Assembly: GCF_029581395.1 (NCBI RefSeq)
Contig: NZ_CP121113.1
Location: forward strand, 2,910,001-2,974,000
DNA from: Roseinatronobacter sp. S2
Lineage (GTDB): Bacteria > Pseudomonadota > Alphaproteobacteria > Rhodobacterales > Rhodobacteraceae
DNA length: 64,000 nucleotides
Direction: 5' to 3'
Shown: positions 9,874 through 19,081 of the stretch, piece after piece
How the letters are laid out: every line of letters begins with the position of its first letter
How positions within the stretch are numbered: position 1 is the first letter of the stretch
Notes under the pieces: generated by a model
What the model saw: only the letters and a program-made list of their open reading frames with translations
Told to the model about the DNA's origin: nothing
Databases searched by the model: none
Program-made: the position numbers and the translations under genes

Positions 9874-10341
9874 CTATTCGGCCTCTTTGGGTTCGGGGCG
9901 CAATTCGGAAACGAATTTGTCAAAATCATCCGCTTCCTGAAAATTCTTGTAAACGCTAGCAAAGCGCACATAGGCAACCGTGTCGATCCGCGCCAGCGTT
10001 TCCATGACAATCTCGCCGATCATCTTGGACGGGATGTCGGTATCGCCCAGCGATTCCAGCCGCCGGACCATGCCTGAAATCATCTGGTCAATGCGCTCAT
10101 GCTCGATCGGGCGTTTTTGCATGGCAATCCGGATGGAGCGTTCCAGCTTCTCGCGGTCAAACGCTTCGCGGCGGCCATTGGTCTTGACGACAACCAGATC
10201 GCGCAGTTGCACGCGTTCATATGTTGTAAAGCGCCCCCCGCAGGCCGGACAGAAGCGTCGCCGCCGGATGGCGCCATGATCCTCGGCGGGGCGTGAATCC
10301 TTCACTTGCGTGTCGGTATTGCCACAGAACGGACAGCGCAT
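9874..10341 (-). CDS. nrdR: Transcriptional repressor NrdR
   Basis: ATP/dATP-responsive repressor of ribonucleotide reductase genes. The 155-residue protein begins with a zinc ribbon (MRCPFCG at the start and [13 protein letters not shown] near 31-43) followed by an ATP-cone domain ([20 protein letters not shown] onward). ATG at 10339-10341 is preceded by a GGGAGAGG ribosome site; longer open frame upstream is not conserved-looking. Coupled to ribD, three bases downstream; pairing of nrdR with riboflavin genes is common in proteobacteria. Confidence 0.96.
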   Translation of the reverse strand: MRCPFCGNTDTQVKDSRPAEDHGAIRRRRFCPACGGRFTTYERVQLRDLVVVKTNGRREAFDREKLERSIRIAMQKRPIEHERIDQMISGMVRRLESLGDTDIPSKMIGEIVMETLARIDTVAYVRFASVYKNFQEADDFDKFVSELRPEPKEAE

Positions 10342-10612
10342 GACCTCTCCCTCGGGTTTGTTCGGGTGTCTGACGCAAGAACTATAGGCAAACCCCGACG
10401 GCTTGGGTAGCGTGAAATGCCTGCCACCAGATACGGCGGCTATGTTGTTGCATGCCGGACTCAGGCGGCACATGGCGGGGCGCGGGCGGGGCGGCGCATC
10501 AGCCCTGCCGCGCGGGCACTGTGTCAGGGTCGGGTATTTTCAATGCGACAGCGCTGCCCTGTGCGGCAAGCTGGCCCTTGTCTTGGCCGCGAACCAGTGG
10601 CAATGAACGCCC

Positions 10613-11287
10613 ATGACACACGAACACCACAAAAAGCTTGCCCTGATCACGGGCGCATCGCGCGGCCTTGGCGCTGCATTGGCACAAACCCTTGCGGGGG
10701 CGAGCTGGCATATTGTTGCCGTCGGGCGCACCCTGGGCGCGCTGGAAGAACTGGATGACCGCATTCAGGCATCGGGCGGCACCGCGACACTGGCGGCGCT
10801 GGACATCACCAATGATGACGCCATGCGCCATTTATGCCGCGACATACATGACCGCTGGGGCGCGCTGGACCTGTGGGCGCATACGGCCATTTACGCTCCG
10901 CCCATGACCCCCGCCGACCATGTGCCGCTGAAGGACTGGGAAAAATGCGTGGGCGTGAACATGCGGGCCACGGGCTTTTTGATTCCCATGATCGCGCCCC
11001 TGCTGGCGGCCAGTGCCGGGCGTGGCACTGCGCTGTTTGTCGATGACCCCGCCGCCTATGGGCGGTTCATGGGGGCATATGGCGCATCCAAAGCGGCGCA
11101 AATGACATTGGCGCGCGCGTGGCAGGACGAAAGCACCAAGACCGGCCCGCGCGTAGTCATTGAACCCTGCGGCCCCATGCCCACCGCCACCCGCGCACGC
11201 TTTTTCCCCGGCGAGGACCGCGCGCAACTGACGCCGTGTGCCGATGAAGCGGCACGACTGACGGCGATCTTGCACGCTGACGGCTGA
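10613..11287 (+). CDS. SDR family oxidoreductase
   Basis: A 224-residue short-chain dehydrogenase/reductase with the Rossmann motif TGASRGLG near residue 14 and the catalytic YGASK at 157-161. The usual catalytic Ser position reads as Asp-rich FVDDPAAYG, and the NNAG-like motif reads HTAIYA, so it is a divergent member and activity is not certain. Divergent from nrdR across 271 bp. Confidence 0.8.
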   Translation: MTHEHHKKLALITGASRGLGAALAQTLAGASWHIVAVGRTLGALEELDDRIQASGGTATLAALDITNDDAMRHLCRDIHDRWGALDLWAHTAIYAPPMTPADHVPLKDWEKCVGVNMRATGFLIPMIAPLLAASAGRGTALFVDDPAAYGRFMGAYGASKAAQMTLARAWQDESTKTGPRVVIEPCGPMPTATRARFFPGEDRAQLTPCADEAARLTAILHADG

Positions 11288-11342
11288 CAGGTAATGCACC
11301 GATTTGGGCGCAATGACGCCCAAATCCCGCCACAATAAACAA

Positions 11343-11362
11343 CTAATTTTACCAATAATTAG
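11343..11362. promoter_or_regulatory. AT-rich dyad upstream of the TadG/TadE-like operon
   Basis: An inverted repeat CTAATT (11343-11348) and AATTAG (11357-11362) with an 8-bp centre lies about 80 bp before the first pilus-like gene, in the only AT-rich stretch nearby. It could be an operator or part of the promoter; no protein can be named. Confidence 0.3.
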
Positions 11363-11440
11363 ATGTTTAGCGCGCCGCCCGCAATGGGGTGCGCCGGCCG
11401 CTGTTTTTGTAGCTGCCTTGTTGGTAACAGGTGCGATTTA

Positions 11441-12754
11441 ATGCTTGAACGAACCCGCCGTTTTCCGTTTTCATTCCGCCATCGTCTGGCGCTGTTTCAG
11501 CGCGCCGAAGATGGGGCAATTCTGGTTTTCGGGCTGTTTGCCTTCGTGATCATGCTGATGGTTGGCGGCATTGCCGTTGACCTTATGCGCTATGAAGCCG
11601 ATCGCGTCCACATGCAGGGAACTGCCGACCGTGCGGTTCTGGCCGCCGCCATGCTGCGAGAGAACCCCGCCAACCCCCGCCCGGAAGATGTTGTACAGGC
11701 CTATTTCGATGCCGAAGGACTGGGTGATCATGTGCGCGGACGCATTGATGTTCAGCAATCCGCAACGCAGGGGCGCACAGTCACAGCTTCACCTGAAGGG
11801 CGCATGAACACCTTTTTCATGCGGTGGAGCGGGGTCGACACCCTGAACATGAGAACTCCGGCCACCGCAAGCGAAGGTCTGGCGGCGGTGGATATTGAAA
11901 TCGTCATGGTTCTCGATGTGTCGGGGTCGATGATGGACTTCAACCGCATGGAAAACCTGCGAACCGCCTCTATCGATTTTGTCGAGGATCTGCTGGGCAA
12001 CAGCCATAACGGCAATGTCGCCATTACATTCGTGCCCTACAGCACCGAGGTCATCATGCCTGCGGGCACGCTGGGGTATTTCAACAATCTGGCCGATCCG
12101 CATTCAGGGTCGATGCATAATGCGTTCTGCATTGATTTCTCAACATGGGACAGCGTGACGGACACCATCAACACGCCCATGTTCCGCCGCAACTGTGACC
12201 TGGGTTCGAACACCGAATACCTGATCACGGATATGCCCATCCGGCCCTATATCAACGACGTCAACACCGCCGTGAATTACATCAATTCGCTTGGGCCAAA
12301 CTGGGGCACATCCATTGATCTGGGCCTGCGCGCGGGCGCAATGTTCTTTGACCCGACCATGCGCCCGATCATCGACCATCTGATCGACAATGGCGACGTT
12401 GACCCTATTTTCGCCAACCGCCCGCATGACTGGAACCGCCCCGCCACCGCGCGTGCCGTGGTCCTTATGACAGATGGCGAGAATTGCTGCTTTCACCCGG
12501 GCCACCCGGCCACGCGCAAACCCAATCTGGAAACGCAGGACGCTGACACATTGTCCGTGTGCAATGCGCTGAAGGCCCAGAATGTGCAAATCTATGGTGT
12601 GGCATTCGAGGCCCCGCCTGCCGGTGTCGCGCTGATGGAAGCCTGCGCATCATCGCCCAACCATTTCTTTAACAGCAGTGGTGAAGAACTGATCGCGGCC
12701 TTTCAATCCATCGCCACGCATGTGCAAACCTATTCGCTGCGGTTGACACAATGA
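11441..12754 (+). CDS. TadG-like Flp-pilus protein with von Willebrand A domain
   Basis: A 437-residue protein (ATG 11441; an upstream in-frame ATG at 11363 gives an unlikely Cys-rich leader). It starts with a basic segment and a TadE/TadG-type membrane helix (DGAILVFGLFAFVIMLMVGG, about residues 24-43), then a VWA domain whose MIDAS begins MVLDVSGSMMDF near 155 and continues with TDGE near 340. TadG-type proteins act at the envelope in tight-adherence pili or in surface complexes. Its stop overlaps the next start (ATGA at 12751). Confidence 0.8.
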   Translation: MLERTRRFPFSFRHRLALFQRAEDGAILVFGLFAFVIMLMVGGIAVDLMRYEADRVHMQGTADRAVLAAAMLRENPANPRPEDVVQAYFDAEGLGDHVRGRIDVQQSATQGRTVTASPEGRMNTFFMRWSGVDTLNMRTPATASEGLAAVDIEIVMVLDVSGSMMDFNRMENLRTASIDFVEDLLGNSHNGNVAITFVPYSTEVIMPAGTLGYFNNLADPHSGSMHNAFCIDFSTWDSVTDTINTPMFRRNCDLGSNTEYLITDMPIRPYINDVNTAVNYINSLGPNWGTSIDLGLRAGAMFFDPTMRPIIDHLIDNGDVDPIFANRPHDWNRPATARAVVLMTDGENCCFHPGHPATRKPNLETQDADTLSVCNALKAQNVQIYGVAFEAPPAGVALMEACASSPNHFFNSSGEELIAAFQSIATHVQTYSLRLTQ

Positions 12755-13302
12755 CACAGATACTCCGCCCGAAAAACTGGCTATACCGCTTTCGCCACAA
12801 TGACGATGGCGCGGCCACAGTCGAATTTGTCATCCTGTTCCCGCTGATTCTGGCCATGATGCTGGGTGCCATCGATCTGGGGATCACCATGGTGCGTCAG
12901 GTCATGCTTGACCGCGCTGTGGATATTACCGTGCGCGATGTGCGCCTTGGCAAGATCGGAACGAACAGTGCAGACCGTATGTCGGACCTGATTTGCGCCA
13001 ACAGCATGATGCTGCCAAACTGTGCAAGCAATATTACCGTAGAAATGATGCCGGTGAATACATCGGATTTTTCGGGTCTTGACGGGCCGTTTCCCTGCAT
13101 TGACGACCAGCAGCAAATAACCCCCGCTGTGACCTTCGACCCCGGCGCTGGCGGCGGGGCGCAGGAATTGATGCTGTTGCGCATTTGCGTTGTCGCCGAA
13201 CCCTTCTTGCGCGTGACCGGCCTTTTTTCCGGTCTGGATATTAACCCTGACGGACAACTTGTGCTGACCAGCCGAAGTGCTTTTGTCAACGAACCAAGGT
13301 AA
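12751..13302 (+). CDS. TadE-family pseudopilin-like protein
   Basis: A 183-residue protein with a short basic leader and the TadE motif GAATVEFVILFPLILAMMLG at about residues 20-39, with the invariant Glu five residues into the helix, as in type IV-like pseudopilins. The rest is exported and has several Cys. It overlaps the TadG-like gene by 4 bases and precedes the third gene by 6. Confidence 0.8.
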   Translation: MTQILRPKNWLYRFRHNDDGAATVEFVILFPLILAMMLGAIDLGITMVRQVMLDRAVDITVRDVRLGKIGTNSADRMSDLICANSMMLPNCASNITVEMMPVNTSDFSGLDGPFPCIDDQQQITPAVTFDPGAGGGAQELMLLRICVVAEPFLRVTGLFSGLDINPDGQLVLTSRSAFVNEPR

Positions 13303-13308
13303 AACGCC

Positions 13309-15303
13309 ATGAATTTTCATATGAATTTCCGCCCCCTTGTCACGCGCCTGATGCGCCCGGTCACGCAGTTTCGCGCCGATATTCGCGGGTCTGTCAGTGT
13401 GGAACTTGTTGTGGTTTTGCCAATCCTGATTTTCGCCTATGTCGCGAGTCTGGTGTTTTTCGACGCCTTTCGCGCGCGCAAGGATGCACAGGCCGCGGCG
13501 CTGACCGTGGCCGATCTGTTGTCGCGCAACACCGAAGCGGTCAGCACAGCCTATATGGATGGCCTGAACGAAGTGTATGATTTCCTGACATCAGGCAATC
13601 AGGAAACGCGGCTGCGCATGTCATCTGTCATGTGGGATCATGTTGCCAATGAACCCCAAGTCATGTGGTCCTATGGCACGCGCGGGTTTCTGTCGCTTGA
13701 AGATTATGCCGCGATCACTGCCGATGATGACAGGGCCGAGGATTTTGCCGCAAGCCGTGGCTTGAACATCGGGCTTGGCAATCTGGCACAAGCGCAGGTC
13801 AACGGTGGCGGGGTTGGCCTTGCTGTGGCGCAGGCGCGGATAAACGCGCGCCTTGGCAGTGTTGATTCAGGCGCGCCCGACTATGACCCCAACGCACATG
13901 GCCGGTTCAACAGCGCCGACCTGCACGCCCCTGTTGACGATCTGAACGGGCGCATTCCGCCCATTCTGCCGGGTGAAGCATTGCTGTTGGTCGAAAGCTT
14001 CAGCATGTGGCAGCCGCTATTTACACAGATTCTTCCGTCAACGCGGTTGACACCGATTGCCATAACTCGCCCGCGTTTTTCGCCGTTCATCAATTACGAA
14101 GGCAACACCGAGAATTTCCCCGAAGGATTGCCCGAAATCAACCCCGAAGTGGGCGTTCCCGAAGCCCCGATTGAAGAAGAGGAAGAAGAAGAGCCGCCCG
14201 CAGAACCGGAAACCAATGTCACAATCATTGATACGGATTTCACTGGCGGAAATCTGGCAGGCTGGTCCACCAACGCGGTGACGCAAACCGCCAACCCTGC
14301 GATCGGAAATTTCCTTGGCCCGTTTGGTGGCGAAACATGGGCCACCCCAGTGACCTATGCGGTCAATCTGGGCGAGCAGTCCCGATCCGCACGGTTTGAA
14401 TTCGACCTGTTCATCATTGACAGCTGGGACGGATATAGCCCGTCATGGGCGCGGCCCGAAGGTGAAATGCTTGCGATCACAGTGAATGGCCAGTCCATTT
14501 CGTCCGAAGCGTTTCTGGCAGGCCCATGGGGCAACATGACAGCCACGCGCAGCACTGTGGCATCGCGCGCTGAAGGGCGCTTCACCACCACAATGACCCT
14601 GACCGAAAGCAACCAAAACCATTGGGGCAACGGCTGGACCGACCAGATCTGGCGCGTGGTGATTGATGTGGAAAACCCGTCCAATACCTTCACGCTGGGT
14701 TTCGCCGCCAATCTGGATGAAGCCATTGACAACGAATCCTTTGGTCTGCTGAATTTCCGGCTGACAGCGGAACGTGGGCGGCATGGCAGCCATTTCATTC
14801 CGCCCGCAAATTTCGGATTGAACGCCACAAACAAATTCCCCCGCTATGCCGGCTGCCCCGATACACGCCTGTCCGCCAAGACGCATAGCTTCAGCGTGGA
14901 TGATTTGTGGTCGCCGGAACTTATCCACCTGGCCCGTGCGGGCGGTGGCCAGCGCCTGACCAGTTGCTCGGGTTTTGGCGGCTGGCTAAGCCCCTATAGC
15001 GGCTATTTTGACGCAAATCCCAGCTTTGTCATCAATTACGACAAACAAGGCACGAACTGGAGTGGCAGCCGCCTGCGGGTCGAGACGGATGACGGTAATT
15101 CAGGCTATAGCTGCAATTCCGCATTGCTGGCACGCGATTCCGTTGGCCAATGGCATTTCAGCGACAGCGTGAGTTTGCTGGGTTTGAGGAACAGGAACGC
15201 ACGCCTGAATATGGGTCACGTCCCCAGCGGTGACATTCATGTCTGGGTCGGGCGGTCATCATCGGGGCAATGCAACACAAATATCGGGTTCAGCAATTAC
15301 TGA
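13309..15303 (+). CDS. TadE-type pseudopilin fused to a large beta-rich extracellular region
   Basis: At 664 residues it is about four times the size of an ordinary TadE protein. Residues ~25-50 are a TadE helix (GSVSVELVVVLPILIFAYVA). A region to ~265 resembles TadE proteins; then comes a Pro/Glu linker (seven Glu in a row near 290), a ~190-residue beta-rich segment with TDFTGGNLAGWS that looks lectin- or carbohydrate-binding-module-like, and a ~150-residue C-terminal segment with six Cys and many Gly/Ser/Asn. I infer a pseudopilin-anchored adhesin or minor tip pilin. No Tad secretion ATPase or prepilin peptidase gene is in the window, so assembly must rely on genes elsewhere. Confidence 0.7.
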   Translation: MNFHMNFRPLVTRLMRPVTQFRADIRGSVSVELVVVLPILIFAYVASLVFFDAFRARKDAQAAALTVADLLSRNTEAVSTAYMDGLNEVYDFLTSGNQETRLRMSSVMWDHVANEPQVMWSYGTRGFLSLEDYAAITADDDRAEDFAASRGLNIGLGNLAQAQVNGGGVGLAVAQARINARLGSVDSGAPDYDPNAHGRFNSADLHAPVDDLNGRIPPILPGEALLLVESFSMWQPLFTQILPSTRLTPIAITRPRFSPFINYEGNTENFPEGLPEINPEVGVPEAPIEEEEEEEPPAEPETNVTIIDTDFTGGNLAGWSTNAVTQTANPAIGNFLGPFGGETWATPVTYAVNLGEQSRSARFEFDLFIIDSWDGYSPSWARPEGEMLAITVNGQSISSEAFLAGPWGNMTATRSTVASRAEGRFTTTMTLTESNQNHWGNGWTDQIWRVVIDVENPSNTFTLGFAANLDEAIDNESFGLLNFRLTAERGRHGSHFIPPANFGLNATNKFPRYAGCPDTRLSAKTHSFSVDDLWSPELIHLARAGGGQRLTSCSGFGGWLSPYSGYFDANPSFVINYDKQGTNWSGSRLRVETDDGNSGYSCNSALLARDSVGQWHFSDSVSLLGLRNRNARLNMGHVPSGDIHVWVGRSSSGQCNTNIGFSNY

Positions 15304-15324
15304 CCTATCCTGCGCGTCGGCGCG

Positions 15325-15392
15325 AACCGGCCTTGTGCTTCCTGAACACGCGACATCCAGCGCGTCAGATGGAAGGACAGGGCCGGTTTTTT
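15325..15392 (+). terminator. Rho-independent terminator of the TadG/TadE-like operon
   Basis: A long imperfect stem (15325-15342 with 15371-15388, 16 of 18 pairs) with an inner ACGCG/CGCGT stem is followed by six T's at 15387-15392. It lies 22 bp after the last pilus-like gene. Confidence 0.75.
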
Positions 15393-15646
15393 GGCCTGAA
15401 GGGAACGTTGAGGTCATGGATAAAGCCCGCGCTACCGGTGGGCCGGGGTCTGCCGGTCCGGCGTTGGTGAAGTTCACCTTATGCAGGCTGCATACTCCTG
15501 ACTCTCAAGGCTTGGACTGTCATCAGCCAAATCGGCAGGCCGCGGGACGGCCCGCCGATAGCGCGGCGGCCTGCGGCCTTTGCTCCGCGCCTTGGGGCAC
15601 CCCCTTCAGGCAAGGACTGAACACAACGTCCCCGCCACTTGCGCGA
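15393..15646. other. Intergenic stretch with one GC hairpin
   Basis: No credible gene on either strand. The only structure is a hairpin with arms AGGCCGC (15537-15543) and GCGGCCT (15573-15579), which lies beyond the ribH stop on the minus strand and may end ribH transcription; it lacks a U-run. Confidence 0.5.
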
Positions 15647-16117
15647 TCAGGCAGCGGCACTTGCCGCCACCTGCGGCAGCGCGTTATGCAGTTGCGTCAC
15701 CTGAAGCGCGGCATCGGCGGCTTCGCGGCCTTTTTTCACGAAATGCTCATGAAAGAACGCTTCATGTTCCGCAGATGGCTGGAAATGATGCGGCGTCAGC
15801 GACACCGACAGCACCGGCACACCGGTTTTCAACCCCGCGTCCATCAGGCCGGACACAACCGCCTGCGCCACGAAATCATGGCGGTAAATGCCGCCATCCA
15901 CCACCAGTGCTGCGGCGGCAATCGCGTCATACCCGCCCGTTGCCGCCAGTCGTTGCGCCAGAAGCGGCATTTCAAACGCACCGGGCACATCAAAACAGTC
16001 GATTTCGGCATCGACACCAAGTTCGGCCAGCCGCGCGCGGAAACCCGCAAGCGCCTGATCCACAATATCCGCATGCCAGCGCGCCTTGATAAAGGCAAAT
16101 TTTGGGGATTTTGTCAT
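15647..16117 (-). CDS. ribH: 6,7-dimethyl-8-ribityllumazine synthase (RibH2 type)
   Basis: Joins the pyrimidine and butanone-phosphate precursors in the penultimate step of riboflavin synthesis. The 156-residue protein has the lumazine-synthase pattern FDVPGAFEMPLLAQ near residue 47, AAAALVVDGGIYRHDFVAQ near 73 and the C-terminal FFHEHFVKKGREAADAAL. The GGIYRHDFV form and the GLMDAGLKTGVPVLSVSLTPHHF segment resemble type II enzymes known from Brucella and Mesorhizobium rather than the usual icosahedral RibH1. ATG at 16115-16117 follows GGAG. It is controlled by its own FMN riboswitch and is separate from ribD. Confidence 0.9.
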   Translation of the reverse strand: MTKSPKFAFIKARWHADIVDQALAGFRARLAELGVDAEIDCFDVPGAFEMPLLAQRLAATGGYDAIAAAALVVDGGIYRHDFVAQAVVSGLMDAGLKTGVPVLSVSLTPHHFQPSAEHEAFFHEHFVKKGREAADAALQVTQLHNALPQVAASAAA

Positions 16118-16187
16118 AGCTCCAGATCCTTTCAACATGACAGAATCCCAGAGCGTCAGGGCCGGGCGGACCTGCGCCCGACCGTCC

Positions 16188-16316
16188 CCATTCTCTCCCA
16201 TCCGGACTATGACCGTCGGCCCCGGAATTTCACCGGATCTGCTGACCCTTTCAAATAAGAAAGGCGCTCGCGGGCTGTAACCGCCGGTGGGGAATTTCAC
16301 CCCGCCCTGAGAATGG
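16188..16316 (-). promoter_or_regulatory. FMN riboswitch (RFN element) controlling ribH
   Basis: Read on the minus strand, the closing stem AGAATGG/CCATTCT brackets the conserved RFN core: AGGGCGGGGTGAAATTCCCC, ACCGGCGGT, AGCCCGCGAGCG, GATCCGGTGAAATTCCGG, CCGACGGTCATAGTCCGGATG. It ends about 70 bases before the ribH start. A GGGC/GCCC hairpin between them is a possible expression platform. Binding of FMN normally lowers expression. Confidence 0.96.
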
Positions 16317-16376
16317 CAGTCAGGTAGGCGGTGACGCAGCGCTTGTCAATCACCCAAAGGGACTGGCAGGCGCGGG

Positions 16377-17099
16377 TTATTGCGCGGCGGCACCACGCAC
16401 ACCCAGCGCCGCGCGCAGATCGGCGGCAGGGGATTTTGCGTCATTCAGTTGCAGCGCCGATTCAAGATGATGCAAATGATGCTCCATCAGGTCTGCTGCA
16501 CGGGCCGTGTCACGCGCCTCAATGGCATTGACGATGGCTTCATGTTCGTCTGGACCACAGGTCTGGGTGGTTTCACTTTGATACATCGCTGTGATCAATG
16601 ATGTTCTGGTGGTCAGGGTGCGCAGGATTTCGCCAAGAAAGCGCGCATCGGTCAGCCGCGCAATCAACAGATGAAATTCCCCCGACAGCCGGATGATCGC
16701 TTCGCTGTCCTGCCCTGCATGCGCGGCGCGTTCTTTCGCGATATGATCGCGCAGCGCGGCAATATCTGCATCGGTTGCGGACTCGCACAGCCGTTCGACC
16801 AGACGTTTTTCAATGAAACCGCGCGTATAGAAGGCATCGCGCGCTTCACTGACACCGGGTTCGGCAATGCAGGCCCCACGGTTGGGAACCAGTGACACCA
16901 GCCCGTCCTTTTCCAGCAACGCCAGCGCCTGCCGCACCCGTGCCCGAGAGACGCCAAAGACTTCGGCCAGATCTTCTTCCTTCAGGCGCGCACCCGGTCG
17001 CAGACTGCGCTGCACCACAGCCATCCAGACCCGATCACAGATCAGAAGGACGGCGTCATTATTCGTTACGTCTGTCAGCCAAGGCATCCGATTACCCAT
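16377..17099 (-). CDS. GntR family transcriptional regulator (FCD subfamily)
   Basis: A 240-residue regulator. Residues ~15-80 form the GntR winged helix (GARLKEEDLAEVFGVSRARVRQAL then LEKDGLVSLVPNRGACI); residues ~95-225 form the all-helical FCD ligand domain with its metal-binding histidines (FHLLIARL, EHEAIVNAIEARD, HLHHLESAL). ATG 17097-17099 is chosen; ATG 17123 is an alternative. It is divergent from a hydantoin-type racemase and next to a peptide-type ABC transporter. Identical palindromes upstream of both suggest that it controls them, probably as a repressor responding to an amino-acid-like ligand (inference). Confidence 0.88.
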   Translation of the reverse strand: MGNRMPWLTDVTNNDAVLLICDRVWMAVVQRSLRPGARLKEEDLAEVFGVSRARVRQALALLEKDGLVSLVPNRGACIAEPGVSEARDAFYTRGFIEKRLVERLCESATDADIAALRDHIAKERAAHAGQDSEAIIRLSGEFHLLIARLTDARFLGEILRTLTTRTSLITAMYQSETTQTCGPDEHEAIVNAIEARDTARAADLMEHHLHHLESALQLNDAKSPAADLRAALGVRGAAAQ

Positions 17100-17172
17100 G
17101 TCGTTGCATATGCTTACTGCCATAACGCGCGAATGCAAAGCCGGTTCAGGCAACTGCGACAGAAGCGGCTGA

Positions 17173-17197
17173 ATTGTCGACAATAAAGTTGACAATA
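17173..17197. promoter_or_regulatory. Putative GntR operator (racemase/regulator side)
   Basis: ATTGTCGACAAT, a perfect 12-bp palindrome at 17173-17184, is followed by an imperfect second copy (AGTTGACAAT, 17188-17196). It lies between the divergent GntR and racemase genes. The same 12 bases occur upstream of the ABC transporter's binding-protein gene at 23702-23713. TTGTxxACAA cores are typical of FCD-type GntR operators. Confidence 0.7.
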
Positions 17198-17256
17198 TAG
17201 TCAGAAACCAACACAATTCATCTGTGCCACCACGCGCCCGACCAGAAAGATGGACC

Positions 17257-18003
17257 TTGCAGTTATTCGTATACAACCCCAATTCCAGTGCCGCCATGAC
17301 GGCGCTTATTGCGCGACAGGCCAGGGCTGCTGCGGGCGCGGGCGTGACAATTCTGGCAGGCGGGGCATCTGCGCCGGTTCCACCCAGCATTGAAGGACAT
17401 CATGATGCGGCCATGGCCGTTCCCCCCATGCTGGACGCGCTGCGCCGTGCCGAAGCTGCGGGGGCGGATGCGCATGTGATCGCCTGCTTTGACGACCCCG
17501 GCATCGCAGCGGCGCGCGAAGTGGTGCAAGGGCCGGTCATCGGAATTGCACAGGCTGCGATGCAGATCGCCAGCCTTCTGGCCAGCCGCTTCAGCATTGT
17601 CACCACCCTGCCGCGTTCGGTGCCCATAATCGAGGATCTGGCCCTGCATTACGGCATGTGCCACGCCCTGCAAGCTGTGCGCGCGGTTGACCTGCCCGTG
17701 TTGTCGCTGGACGCAGACCCAGACCATGCGCGCGCCCTGTTGCGCCGCGAAATCATACACGCGCGCGACCATGACAGGGCCGAGGCGGTTATTCTGGGCT
17801 GCGCCGGCATGTCCGACATGTGCCAGACGCTGAGTGATGAAACCGGCATTGCGGTGATAGACGGGGTGCATGCGGCGGTGCGTCTGGCGGGCGCATTGGC
17901 GGGGGGCGGCTACAAGACGGCCAAAACAGGGGCGTATGGCTGGCCACGCGACAAATCGGGCGATCAGCATCAGGTCAGCCCGCTGCTCAAACCTGCACAA
18001 TAG
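17257..18003 (+). CDS. Asp/Glu/hydantoin racemase family protein
   Basis: A 248-residue protein with the family opening LFVYNPNSSAAMTA; a TTG start at 17257 fits the usual N-terminus (M-x-L/I-x-x-x-NPNSS), while GTG 17224 would add 11 residues. Two catalytic cysteines sit in VIACFDDPG near residue 79 and ILGCAGMSD near 178, which swap protons in racemases of this type. Members racemise hydantoins, aspartate or related compounds. It is divergent from the GntR gene and convergent with the ABC transporter operon; together they look like an uptake and conversion locus for an amino-acid-derived substrate. Confidence 0.85.
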   Translation: MQLFVYNPNSSAAMTALIARQARAAAGAGVTILAGGASAPVPPSIEGHHDAAMAVPPMLDALRRAEAAGADAHVIACFDDPGIAAAREVVQGPVIGIAQAAMQIASLLASRFSIVTTLPRSVPIIEDLALHYGMCHALQAVRAVDLPVLSLDADPDHARALLRREIIHARDHDRAEAVILGCAGMSDMCQTLSDETGIAVIDGVHAAVRLAGALAGGGYKTAKTGAYGWPRDKSGDQHQVSPLLKPAQ

Positions 18004-18085
18004 CGCGCCCGCCCCCCTTTCACACCTGACGAGGCAACGCGGACCGGCACCTGTCGGGCACATAAGACCCGGCCCGCGCTGATGC

Positions 18086-19081
18086 CTATATGGCGGTTTG
18101 CGGTTCAAGTGTTTGCGCCAGCCTAAGGCAGCGCGCCTGATGGGTTGCGCCAATCTGCTGCATCTGAACCGCACCGGTGGTGCAGTCCGCATCGGCCAGA
18201 AAGCACCTTGGCGCAAACGGGCAGCCTTGTGGCAGGTTTGCCAGATCGGGGGGCGCGCCGGGTATTGCCTCCAGCCTTTCGCCTTTGACCATGGCCCCGT
18301 CGGCGCGGCTTTTCAGCAGGCCCAGCGTATACGGGTGACGGGGGGTGCGGATCAACTCGCGCGCCGTGGCCTGTTCCACAATCTGGCCTGCATACATCAC
18401 GGCAATGCGGTCGGCCACTTCGACCGCCGCGCCAATGTCATGGGTCACAAAAATGATCGACAGGCCCAGATCGCGCTGCAATTCGCGCAGCAGCAACAGA
18501 ACCTGAATTTGCACGGTGGCATCAAGTGCGGTGGTCGGTTCATCGGCCAGCAGCAGTTTGGGCCTGCATGACAGCGCCAGCGCAATCATCGCGCGCTGGC
18601 GCATGCCGCCCGACATTTCATGCGGGTAATTGTCCAGCCGCGATTTGGCCGACGGAATGCGCACGCGTTCAAACAACTCCAGCGCGCGGGCGCGGGCTGC
18701 ATCGCGGCTTATGGGTTCATGCCGGCGGATGGTTTCGACAATCTGGTCCCCCAGCGAATAGACAGGATCCAGCGCCAGCAGCGGTTCCTGAAAGATCATC
18801 GCGGCCTGCGCACCGCGCAGCGACGACATTTCGCGCGGGGTCATTTTCAGAATATCGCGGCCACCCAGTTCGATACTGCCTTGCAGTTTCGTGCGCTTTT
18901 CAGGGTTCAGCCGCATGATCGCGCGCATGGTTACCGATTTGCCGGACCCCGATTCACCGATCAATGCGACAGCTTCGCCCTGCGCGACGTCCAGCGACAC
19001 ATCATTGACTGCACGCACAGGCCGCGTGCCGCCGGTGAAGGCAACGCCAAGATTGCGGATAGAAAGGAAAGGGGCGTTCAT
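18086..19081 (-). CDS. Peptide/nickel-type ABC transporter ATPase (DppD/OppD type)
   Basis: A 331-residue ATPase with Walker A GESGSGKS near residue 38, signature [17 protein letters not shown] near 155, Walker [13 protein letters not shown] near 178 and switch His in FVTHDIGAA. The C-terminal oligopeptide extension contains the CPFAPRC cysteine motif usual in this family. It overlaps the upstream ATPase gene by 4 bases (ATGA) and is the last gene of the operon. Confidence 0.92.
   Translation of the reverse strand: MNAPFLSIRNLGVAFTGGTRPVRAVNDVSLDVAQGEAVALIGESGSGKSVTMRAIMRLNPEKRTKLQGSIELGGRDILKMTPREMSSLRGAQAAMIFQEPLLALDPVYSLGDQIVETIRRHEPISRDAARARALELFERVRIPSAKSRLDNYPHEMSGGMRQRAMIALALSCRPKLLLADEPTTALDATVQIQVLLLLRELQRDLGLSIIFVTHDIGAAVEVADRIAVMYAGQIVEQATARELIRTPRHPYTLGLLKSRADGAMVKGERLEAIPGAPPDLANLPQGCPFAPRCFLADADCTTGAVQMQQIGATHQARCLRLAQTLEPQTAI

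Noticed and set aside
8737..10077. A 446-codon rightward open frame across ribD and nrdR
   Set aside because: It is the high-GC antisense shadow of two well-supported genes, with no domain likeness and a His/Arg/Pro-rich composition.
15304..15477. Short open frames after the TadE-fusion gene
   Set aside because: They overlap the terminator hairpin and show no start signal or motif.
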